Of a stretch of DNA of 64,000 nt, positions 1 to 7,332 are shown piece by piece. Position numbers and translations under genes: made by a program. The notes under the pieces are model-generated. The model was not told the DNA's origin and did not search any database. It saw only the letters and a program-made list of their open reading frames with translations. Origin of the DNA: an uncultured Actinomyces sp. (lineage in GTDB: Bacteria > Actinomycetota > Actinomycetes > Actinomycetales > Actinomycetaceae); contig CALISI010000017.1 in assembly GCA_938041695.1 (NCBI GenBank), forward strand, positions 9,497-73,496. The letters run 5' to 3'. Each line of letters begins with the position of its first letter. Position 1 is the stretch's first letter.

Positions 1-421
1 GCGAGGTCCACGCGGTCTGGTCGATTTCGGTGCGCGGGGCGCGCGCGACGGGGGCGCGCAGGCGCTCGGAGGCGTGGCCGACGGGGACGGGCGTGCCCAC
101 CCAATAGTGGACTTCCTTGGTCTGCCCGCCACCCAGGCGGTAGCGCTGGGTCGTCAAGGGCGCCCCGAGCGTCACGATCTGACCGGTCTCTTCCTCGACT
201 TCGCGCACGGCGGCGGAGACGAGGGACTCACCGTTTTCGGTCTTTCCCTTAGGCCAGGACCAGTCGTGGTAGCGCGGCCGGTGGACCATGAGGACTTCGA
301 TGTCCGAGGGGTCGATCGGCTCGCCGGGAACGGCGACGCGCGCGGGGTCTGTGAAGCGCCAGACGAGTGCACCCGCAGAGCGAACGAGTCGCTGGGGGCG
401 TGGGGCTGGCATCGGGCGCAT
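1..421 (-). CDS. NUDIX hydrolase, 3' part cut by window edge
   Basis: Reading the minus strand from an ATG at 421 gives at least 140 residues running off the left edge. The protein starts MRPMPAPRPQ, has a beta strand region with VLMVHRPRYHDWSWPKGK, and then a NUDIX box: G-x5-E-x7-REVEEETG, where the glutamates bind the metal. The last box position is Q rather than an aliphatic residue. NUDIX enzymes hydrolyse nucleoside diphosphates linked to other groups; in actinomycetes this subtype (MutT1-like) often carries a C-terminal histidine phosphatase domain, which would lie outside the window. The exact substrate (8-oxo-dGTP, Ap4A or other) cannot be told from this fragment. The downstream neighbour on the same strand is outside the window. 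Family call is secure; product detail is inference. Confidence 0.82.
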   Translation of the reverse strand, partial: MRPMPAPRPQRLVRSAGALVWRFTDPARVAVPGEPIDPSDIEVLMVHRPRYHDWSWPKGKTENGESLVSAAVREVEEETGQIVTLGAPLTTQRYRLGGGQTKEVHYWVGTPVPVGHASERLRAPVARAPRTEIDQTAWTS

Positions 422-524
422 AGGGAATAGGGTAGTCGCCCGGGCGCGCCGATGCCCTGGTGGGCGCGCCACGTCGCCCCGGGTCACGCCCGGTCCGAGG
501 CGCCCCGGCCTCGGCGGCAACGGG

Positions 525-1154
525 TTAGTCGAGGGTGCCGACGGCCGCCTCGCGCGCGGCGACGTCGAGCTCGTCGGCGGTGACCAGCAGCGCGGAGTGG
601 CGCATGGTGACGCGGTGGGCGAGCGGATCCGAGGGGTCCTCGATCCACAGGGCCCCTGCCTCGCCGGCGGCGAGCACGCGCATCGCCCGCGACGCCTGGG
701 CCAGCACGTACTCGAGGTCGTCGTCGGTCCGGTCGCCGCGCAGCAGCGAGTCGATTTCCTCCATGATGAGGCTGAGGGGGCGCAGCTCGACGGGGGCCTC
801 GAGGCCCTGGATGATGGGCGCGCGCGACCCGTCGGCGTAGCGCTCGGCTACCAGCAGCGGATCGCGGTGGTACCACTCGTGCAGCAGGTAGACGCGCCAG
901 AGCGCCCCGGGGAGGGTGAACTCGGGGCTGCGCGACCACACATGCGCGATCGTGTCGACGCCGCGGGTGCGCACAGTCTCACGCAGACGAGCGACGTCCG
1001 CGTCGGTGAAGGTCTCGTCTCCCACGCCCATGAGGGCCCAGGCGGCGGTGTGCGCGACGGCGGCGGTGGCCGCGGGATCTTCGTCGCCAACGATGGCCTC
1101 AGCCCGGGCTGCGTCGAGCATGGCGGGGCGTCGCGGCATCTTCGATTGGGCCAT
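525..1154 (-). CDS. Conserved actinobacterial protein of unknown function
   Basis: A 209-residue protein starting at an ATG (1154) with a good AGGAGG ribosome site 9 nt upstream. The sequence is soluble, mainly helical and acidic, with no signal peptide or membrane segment. Recognisable short stretches are GALWRVYLLHEWYHRDP near residue 85 and a C-terminal part rich in aspartate and alanine. I do not recognise the family with confidence; similar proteins of about this length, with an LWR.YLLxEW core, are typical hypotheticals of Actinomycetota. It is transcribed divergently from tRNA-Lys, and its first codons overlap the predicted tRNA promoter. No function is proposed. Confidence 0.7.
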   Translation of the reverse strand: MAQSKMPRRPAMLDAARAEAIVGDEDPAATAAVAHTAAWALMGVGDETFTDADVARLRETVRTRGVDTIAHVWSRSPEFTLPGALWRVYLLHEWYHRDPLLVAERYADGSRAPIIQGLEAPVELRPLSLIMEEIDSLLRGDRTDDDLEYVLAQASRAMRVLAAGEAGALWIEDPSDPLAHRVTMRHSALLVTADELDVAAREAAVGTLD

Positions 1155-1176
1155 GGGGACTTCTTCCTCCTACAAT
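1146..1176 (+). promoter_or_regulatory. Likely promoter of tRNA-Lys
   Basis: A good -10 hexamer TACAAT lies at 1171-1176, ten bases before the tRNA, with a weak -35 TTGGGC at 1146-1151 and 19-bp spacing. It overlaps the start codon of the divergent gene ending at 1154. The -35 call is weak. Confidence 0.4.
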
Positions 1177-1185
1177 GGGGCTGCT

Positions 1186-1257
1186 GGGCCTATAGCTCAA
1201 TGGTAGAGCAGCGGACTTTTAATCCGTAGGTTGGGGGTTCGAGTCCCCCTGGGCCTA
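1186..1257 (+). tRNA. tRNA-Lys (anticodon TTT)
   Basis: Cloverleaf is complete: acceptor 1186-1192 pairs with 1250-1256 (with two G-U pairs), D arm GCTC/GAGC, anticodon stem GCGGA/TCCGT with loop CTTTTAA giving anticodon TTT, and T arm GGGGG/CCCCC with loop TTCGAGT. Discriminator base is A at 1257. CCA is not encoded. Confidence 0.95.
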
Positions 1258-1326
1258 CTGGTCGCCCCGGAACGTTCCGGGGCGTTCACGCTATCTGCGG
1301 GCGCGCGCCCGCGCTGGAGGTGCATC

Positions 1327-3420
1327 ATGGATCCTCGTTTTTCTCGCGCGTACGGCGCCCTGGCTGGCCTGGCGCTCGGCGACGCGTTGGGCATGCCGAC
1401 GCAGGCGATGTCTCCTGAGCAGATCCACGCGGTGTACGGGCGCATCACGGGACTCGTCGACGGTGACGCCTCCCAGCCCTACGCGCCGGGGATGCCGGCG
1501 GGCTCGGTCACGGATGACACGGAGCAGGCGCTGCTGATTGCGTCCCTCCTGGTACGAGGCCGGGGCACCTCCTCGGGTCGTGTGGCCCTGGACGCGGGCG
1601 AGTTCGCCCACGCTCTGCTGGCCTGGGAGGATTCGATGATTCGGCGCGGCTCACTCGACCTGCTGGGCCCCTCCACGAAGGCCGCGCTCGAGCGCGTGCG
1701 CGCGGGCGAGGACCCGCTGAGCGTGGGCGGGGCGGGGACCACAAACGGCGCGGCGATGCGCGTCACCCCGATCGGCATCGCCATTCCGACGGCCGATCCC
1801 GAGGCCTTTGCGGATGCCGTCTGGTCATCCTGCCAGGTCACGCACGCGACGCGACAGGGCTTCCAGTCGGCTGCCCTCGTGGCGGCCGCCGTGTCCATGG
1901 GGATCGACGCGGCGCGCTCAACGACCCCGAATCTGAGGGGCCTGCTGTGGAAGGCCATCACCTACGTCGATTCGCTGCCCGAGCGCGGCGCGTGGACCCC
2001 CGACCCGGACGTCGTGGCGGCGACGCGCAGGGCCATGCAGCTGGTCGCTAACCCCGCCTCCTCGTCCCTAGAATGCCTCGTCGAGCAGGTGGGCACGTCC
2101 GTGGCTTCGGCGCAGGCGATCCCCATGGCCTTCGCGCTGCTTGCTCGTGATCCCTCCCCGCAGGCTCTGCTGGACGCCGCCAACCTGGGCGGCGACACCG
2201 ACACGATCGGCGCGATCGCGGGCGCGATCCTGGGCGCCGCCCTCGGCTTTGAGGTCTTTGTCGGCCACGGCCTCGCCCAGGTTGAAAGCGTATCCGGGCT
2301 CCACCTGACCGAGGCCGCCACAGCTCTGCTCTCGCTGCGTGGACCCATCGACACTGGCGAGGACACGCAGGAATTCTCCAAGCCCACCACGTCGAACACC
2401 CCTGAAGCGCCGACCGGCACGCGCCCCGTGGACACAGCCACGGCCTCGTCCCCCGATCCCGGGGTGGGCCGAGTCGTCCTCATGGGGCAGATCCTCGTGG
2501 ACCGTGTCCTTCAGGGGGCGTGTCCGATTCACGGCGGCGGCTCCGAATGGGCGCGTGACGGGGGCACGCACGTGGGTGGTGGCTTCAACGCGCTCGTGGC
2601 GGCGCGCCGGATGGGAGCCGAGGCCATCTCCCTCAGCCCGATTGGCACCGGACCCCACGCGTCGATGATCGAGGCCGCCCTCGCTCGCGAAGGAATCGTC
2701 GATGCCGGACCACGCGTGGACGGCGTGGACAACGGATTCTGCGTCGCCATGATTGGTCACGACGCCGAACGCACCTTCATCTCGACGAAGGGCGCTGAGA
2801 CGATGACGCCCGAGACTGCGTGGGCGGACTTCGTGCGCACGATGAACCCGGGCGACGTGCTGTACATCGACGGATACCTCATGGACCACCCGGCGAACAG
2901 GGAGGCCGCGGAGACTGCGTTACGCGTCTTGCCCGAGGGTGTGCGCGTGCTCCTGGACGTCTCTCCCGTCATCGGGATCCCGGAGAGCTTGCCCACGCAC
3001 CATGCGATCATCTCGATGAACAGCGTCGAGGCGAGGGCAATCGCCAAGCAGTCGCGACTTGACGGCTATCTGCCTTTTGACTCTCTCAGTTGCCGCCTCG
3101 CGCAGACACTGGGGCGCGACATGTTGATTCGCCTCGGAGCATCCGGCGCTTGTTTTGCTCGCTCTGCCAGCCCCGATAGCGAAACATCAGCCGCGCACAT
3201 CCCGACCCCGACCATCGACGCCGTCGATACGAATGGGGCCGGCGACGCCCACACCGGCGTCCTGGCGGCATCACTTGCCCTTGGTATCCCACTTGAGCGA
3301 GGCCTTGTCCTCGCCAACTGTGCGGGTTCCCTGGCCTCGACCGTGCCCGGTCCGGCCTCGTGCCCGACGCGCGAGGACATCGAGGCCGCGGCGGACGCGC
3401 TGAGCGAGTCGGGAAACTGA
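1327..3420 (+). CDS. ADP-ribosylglycohydrolase / PfkB sugar kinase fusion (copy 1, catalytic)
   Basis: A 697-residue two-domain enzyme. The start is the ATG at 1327, preceded by CTGGAGG; an earlier in-frame start would lie inside tRNA-Lys. Residues 1 to about 340 form an ADP-ribosylglycohydrolase (DraG) domain with the two metal motifs intact: SVTDDTE (D63, D64) and GGDTDT (D290, D292). Residues about 375 to 697 form a ribokinase/PfkB domain with the substrate-binding GGGFN motif and the catalytic NGAGD motif (catalytic Asp near 640). By family knowledge, the first domain cleaves an N-glycosidic bond to ribose and the second phosphorylates a sugar or nucleoside, so a coupled salvage reaction is plausible, but the substrate is unknown. 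It is the first gene of a four-gene tandem operon, with only one base before the next start. It is the only copy with all catalytic motifs. Confidence 0.88.
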   Translation: MDPRFSRAYGALAGLALGDALGMPTQAMSPEQIHAVYGRITGLVDGDASQPYAPGMPAGSVTDDTEQALLIASLLVRGRGTSSGRVALDAGEFAHALLAWEDSMIRRGSLDLLGPSTKAALERVRAGEDPLSVGGAGTTNGAAMRVTPIGIAIPTADPEAFADAVWSSCQVTHATRQGFQSAALVAAAVSMGIDAARSTTPNLRGLLWKAITYVDSLPERGAWTPDPDVVAATRRAMQLVANPASSSLECLVEQVGTSVASAQAIPMAFALLARDPSPQALLDAANLGGDTDTIGAIAGAILGAALGFEVFVGHGLAQVESVSGLHLTEAATALLSLRGPIDTGEDTQEFSKPTTSNTPEAPTGTRPVDTATASSPDPGVGRVVLMGQILVDRVLQGACPIHGGGSEWARDGGTHVGGGFNALVAARRMGAEAISLSPIGTGPHASMIEAALAREGIVDAGPRVDGVDNGFCVAMIGHDAERTFISTKGAETMTPETAWADFVRTMNPGDVLYIDGYLMDHPANREAAETALRVLPEGVRVLLDVSPVIGIPESLPTHHAIISMNSVEARAIAKQSRLDGYLPFDSLSCRLAQTLGRDMLIRLGASGACFARSASPDSETSAAHIPTPTIDAVDTNGAGDAHTGVLAASLALGIPLERGLVLANCAGSLASTVPGPASCPTREDIEAAADALSESGN

Positions 3421-3421
3421 C

Positions 3422-5371
3422 ATGGATCCACGCTTTGATCGTGCCCACGGGGCGATGGTCGGCCTTTTCTACGGTCAGGCACTTGAGGTGGACGCGACGG
3501 TCGATAAGGGCAGTCAGTCGGTGCCCCTCAGCGAGAGCATTCTCTCTCTGATGGCGGCCACCGAGTCCACGAAGCAGCCGACGTTCCCCTGCTTCACGAC
3601 ACCCGTTGATCGCTTGTATGGCCTGATGCTCGGAGCCGTCCAGCTCGGCATCGCCACCTCGATAAGCAATCCCCAAGCCTTCGCAGACGCCGTGTGGGAC
3701 AACAGCCAGAAACGGGAGCCCACGCGCCAGGACTTCCAGGCGACGGCGCTGGTTGCCGCCGCAGTGTCGATCAGCCTAGACAGTCCGAACTTCCGCGTGG
3801 AGGACGCTCTCGTGCGAGCCGTCGACATCGTGTCGTCGATGGAGGCTCACGGCGAGTGGAGTCCTGAGCCTGACGTCGTGGCCGCGACGCGCAGGGCGTT
3901 GAACATCGCAAGCGACGTCAACGACTACATCGGCTTCTCTCTCGAGCGGCTCAGCAACCAGATCGGGTTCGGAAGTTCTCCCGCCCAGATCGTGCCGACT
4001 GCTTTTGCTCTGTCCGCACGCTACCAGGATCGCCGTCTCCTAGCCTCTCCCCTGCGTCTCGGCGCCCAGGCGCACACGATCCTGTCCATCGTCGGCGCGC
4101 TGGTCGGAGCGGTTCGAGGCGCGAGCTTCCTACGCTCCTACGGGTTGTCCCGGGTTGAGGACGCGTGCCCGCTGAACCTGGCGGATCGCGCACACAATCT
4201 GCTCGCCACACGCGCGCCTTACCCCCGCGACACTCTCGCCCCGGGCGCATCCGCGCCGCCGGTCGCCCCCTCAGCCCCAGCCTCGTTCGAGGACAGCTCA
4301 TCGAGCCTGCACACGCGTCAACGCTACTTTGAGCCTGCCACCCCGCCCACTCCGCTCGGCGCACGCCGAGGCAGACCTCAGACCGGGCGCGTGCTTGTTC
4401 TCGGCGAGCTGCTCCACGACCAGGCCATGCACTCCAAGACGTACCCGAGTTTCGGCGAGCACGTGTGGGCCGAAGAACTGGGCCAGTCCACGGGCGGCAT
4501 GTTCCGCGCACTGGTCGCGGCGCGACGCATGGGAGCCGAGGTCGTCTCGCTCTGCCCGATCGGAGAAGGGCCCAATGCCGAGGCCATTTCGCAGGCCTTA
4601 GCTCGCGAGGGCATCATCGATGCCGGTCCCCGATTCTCGGGGGCTGACAACGGCTACCGACTGATCTTTACCGGCGACAACGGCTGGCGGCTGACCGTTT
4701 CGACGAAGAGCCCACTACCCCAAGATGCTGCACGGGTGTGGGCGGAAGCCATCCAATCGATGGGCCCCTCCGATGTCCTGTGCATCGACGGCGCACTGCT
4801 CGCCCAACAGCCGATGACGCGGGCCCTGCGCAAGGCTGTGACAGGCCTGCCCGATCACGCTCGCGTCGTATTCGACGCATCCTCTCACAAGGGCTTCCTC
4901 GAGAACCTTCCCCTCGACAATGTCATCGTGTCACTGCGCGCCTCCCAACGGCCCGGCTTGAGCGGCTTTTTCCGGCATTTCAACGACGACTATCCTCCGT
5001 TCCCCTTCTACGAGGAAAACGACGAGCCCCGGGATCAGGCAGCGGCCCTCGCCATGCTGACGATGCGCTATGTCGTGCTGCGCGCAGACGATGGCCAGGT
5101 GTACTACGCCCGCCCCACCCACGACGAAGCCCGTTTCATCCGTCCTCGCGTCGTTCAATCCCCGGCACCCCCGCTCGCCAAGAACCAGAACCTGGAAACC
5201 TCGAGCATTCATTCCGCAACGTTGGCGGCCTGCCTCGCGCTCGGTATACCGGTCAAGCGGGGCATCCTGCTGGCGAATTGCGCGGCCGCACTCACCACGC
5301 CAACTTCGCTGCCCACCCGCGATTCGCTCGAGGCTGCGGCCGACAAGCTTGCGGCCCGCAATCAGGCCTGA
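3422..5371 (+). CDS. ADPRG/PfkB fusion paralogue (copy 2), probable pseudoenzyme
   Basis: A 649-residue intact protein that keeps the two-domain architecture of its upstream neighbour but has lost the catalytic residues. The N-terminal part lacks the whole TDDTE segment, and the position of GGDTDT reads LGAQAHT. In the kinase half GGGFN is GGMFR and the NGAGD motif is absent, replaced around LETSSIHSATL. The conserved structural stretches remain: RALVAARRMGAEVVSL, ALAREGIIDAGPR and the LPTRDSLEAAADKL tail. The start ATG at 3422 is one base after the previous stop, so translation is probably coupled. A catalytic role is unlikely; a structural, binding or regulatory role is inference. The reading frame is open throughout, which argues against simple decay. 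Confidence 0.82.
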   Translation: MDPRFDRAHGAMVGLFYGQALEVDATVDKGSQSVPLSESILSLMAATESTKQPTFPCFTTPVDRLYGLMLGAVQLGIATSISNPQAFADAVWDNSQKREPTRQDFQATALVAAAVSISLDSPNFRVEDALVRAVDIVSSMEAHGEWSPEPDVVAATRRALNIASDVNDYIGFSLERLSNQIGFGSSPAQIVPTAFALSARYQDRRLLASPLRLGAQAHTILSIVGALVGAVRGASFLRSYGLSRVEDACPLNLADRAHNLLATRAPYPRDTLAPGASAPPVAPSAPASFEDSSSSLHTRQRYFEPATPPTPLGARRGRPQTGRVLVLGELLHDQAMHSKTYPSFGEHVWAEELGQSTGGMFRALVAARRMGAEVVSLCPIGEGPNAEAISQALAREGIIDAGPRFSGADNGYRLIFTGDNGWRLTVSTKSPLPQDAARVWAEAIQSMGPSDVLCIDGALLAQQPMTRALRKAVTGLPDHARVVFDASSHKGFLENLPLDNVIVSLRASQRPGLSGFFRHFNDDYPPFPFYEENDEPRDQAAALAMLTMRYVVLRADDGQVYYARPTHDEARFIRPRVVQSPAPPLAKNQNLETSSIHSATLAACLALGIPVKRGILLANCAAALTTPTSLPTRDSLEAAADKLAARNQA

Positions 5372-5386
5372 CAAGGAGACACGAGA

Positions 5387-7321
5387 ATGGATCCACGACT
5401 CCCCCGCGCAATCGCGGCAATGGCAGCCCTCGTCCGCGCGGATATGGCCAACCCTGTTAACCCGGAAGCGCCGACGAAAACGGTATCGGAGGCGACGAGG
5501 CAGGCCATGGCCGTTGCCACGCAGCTGACGCGAGGCCCGGGTGGTGCCCACGCTATTCGTTCCGGCGAGTGGCAAGCGCCCGCCGCGAGCGCGCTTGATC
5601 GTCTCTTGTGCGCGGTACCCATCGGTATTGCGATGTCGACACTTGACCCCGAGGCCCTCGCAGACACCGTGTGGGCGGCGTGCGGATGCACGACTCGGAA
5701 CGAATTTCAGGCGGCTGCGCTTCTCGCGACGGCGGTGTCCTTGTCCATCGAATCTCGCGACATTCACCTCGTTGAGGCTGTCCAGATCGTCTCCGATATG
5801 ACACCGCGCGGTGAGCCAGAGGACGGCCCCGATGTCCTGACGGCGACGCGGCTAGCGTTGAACTTCCAGGCCAACTCCGTGCGGGTCGACAGTTACATAC
5901 CCATCAACCCGTTGACTCACAAACTCTCCGGCTATACCCCGTCGTCTCTCCTCATCCCATTGGCCTTCCTCGTCCCCGGTGATCGCTACGGTTCACTATC
6001 CACCACCAAGTTGGGAGAGTTGTGCGGGGAGCCGAGGCTGCTGCGCATCAGTTCGGAGCTTCTGTTCAATTTCTCTCCACCCGGTCGTTACTTCTCTTAC
6101 CGCTCGATGGAATGGGTGGAGCGGTACGCTCAACTCGATCTGCTCGGGGTCACCGGGCAGCTGCTTGAGCTGCGTCCTCCCGCCCCCGAGAGCTGGCTAC
6201 GGCGAGCCGTCGGACACTCGGCTTCAGATTCTTCGAACGGCGGCTGGTCTTCCTTCGAAGCCCCCGGGTCGACCATTCTCACTCGAGCTGCACCCTTCGA
6301 GCCGGAGAGCAGGCCGACACCGCTCGGCCCAGCCAGGGGCGATTCGCCCGCGGGTCGCGTCGTCTTCATGAACGAGCTAACGCTCAGGTACGACCGACAG
6401 TCCGCGGACGAACCTCTGCCCAGCGGGGACGAGTGGGCTACCCGTGAGGGCGTCCAGATTGACATTTGTTTGACGGCCATGCGAGCCGCCCGAGCCATGG
6501 GCGTCGAGGTCGTGAGCCTCAGCCCGATCGGTGAGGGGCCGCGCGCATCGATCATCGCCGAGGCACTGGCTCGGGAGGGGATCATCGACGCGGGTCCGCG
6601 TGTGAGGGGGCGCGATAACGGATACGAGTCGAACGTTATCGGAGACTTCCACCGCTCGAAGCTCTCATTCATCGAGAATGTTCCCAAGCATGCATGGGAC
6701 GAGGCGATCCGCGCGCTGGGACCCTCCGACGTCCTGTTCGTCGACGGCGCAGTGAGGCGTTCTCGGGAGGTTCTCTCCGCTGCCGAGAACGCACTCGTTC
6801 ACCTGCCGGAGCACGTGCGAGTCGTCCTGGACTCGTCGAGGCGTGAGGCCGGGCCTGCACGTCTTCCCAAAGACAACGTAATCATGGTGCTGCATCAGCG
6901 GGGAGTGCAGGGCCTGTGCGCGCCTATCGTGCACGATCGTTCGGCTTTTGATGCCAGCCAGGACCCGGAGCGCGCCGCCGGTTTCGTCGAAGACATGTTC
7001 GGCCGCTACACACTGATCGACACAGAGACAGACGAGTCCTACCTCGCGCGCCCACTGCGCGCCAAGACCTCAGAAGTTTCGTACGTCACCCGGTTCCCAG
7101 CGCCGACCGTCGAACCGACGGATCGATTGGGGTCCCAGCACGCACGCTACGGCGTGTTGGCGGCCACCCTCGCGCAGGGGCAAACCCTCGAGCGGTGCAT
7201 CCTTCTGGCGAATTGCGCGGGTGCCCTGGCCTCGACCATGCCCGGTCCGGCCTCGTGCCCGACGCGCGAGGAGATCGAGGCCGCAGCAGACGCACTCGCC
7301 GCAGACACGGCTGCAGAATAG
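5387..7321 (+). CDS. ADPRG/PfkB fusion paralogue (copy 3), probable pseudoenzyme
   Basis: A 644-residue intact paralogue, starting at an ATG after AAGGAG, 15 bases behind copy 2. The glycohydrolase half is shortened and has neither TDDTE nor GGDTDT. In the kinase half GGGFN is replaced by DICLT, and the region of NGAGD reads RLGSQHARYG. Preserved landmarks are VVSLSPIGEGP, ALAREGIIDAGPR, ALGPSDVLFVDG and a C-terminal tail almost identical at the DNA level to copy 1 (7220-7290 against 3325-3395), although the rest has diverged. That patchy identity suggests recombination between copies. Copies 2 to 4 share a linker containing PTPLGPARG that copy 1 lacks, so they probably form their own subgroup. 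Catalysis is not expected. Confidence 0.82.
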   Translation: MDPRLPRAIAAMAALVRADMANPVNPEAPTKTVSEATRQAMAVATQLTRGPGGAHAIRSGEWQAPAASALDRLLCAVPIGIAMSTLDPEALADTVWAACGCTTRNEFQAAALLATAVSLSIESRDIHLVEAVQIVSDMTPRGEPEDGPDVLTATRLALNFQANSVRVDSYIPINPLTHKLSGYTPSSLLIPLAFLVPGDRYGSLSTTKLGELCGEPRLLRISSELLFNFSPPGRYFSYRSMEWVERYAQLDLLGVTGQLLELRPPAPESWLRRAVGHSASDSSNGGWSSFEAPGSTILTRAAPFEPESRPTPLGPARGDSPAGRVVFMNELTLRYDRQSADEPLPSGDEWATREGVQIDICLTAMRAARAMGVEVVSLSPIGEGPRASIIAEALAREGIIDAGPRVRGRDNGYESNVIGDFHRSKLSFIENVPKHAWDEAIRALGPSDVLFVDGAVRRSREVLSAAENALVHLPEHVRVVLDSSRREAGPARLPKDNVIMVLHQRGVQGLCAPIVHDRSAFDASQDPERAAGFVEDMFGRYTLIDTETDESYLARPLRAKTSEVSYVTRFPAPTVEPTDRLGSQHARYGVLAATLAQGQTLERCILLANCAGALASTMPGPASCPTREEIEAAADALAADTAAE

Positions 7322-7332
7322 GAGAAAGCGAC

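Noticed and set aside
288..1229. Plus-strand open frame opposite the unknown gene at 525-1154
   Set aside because: It runs into tRNA-Lys, has no family-like sequence and is a shadow of GC-rich codon bias.
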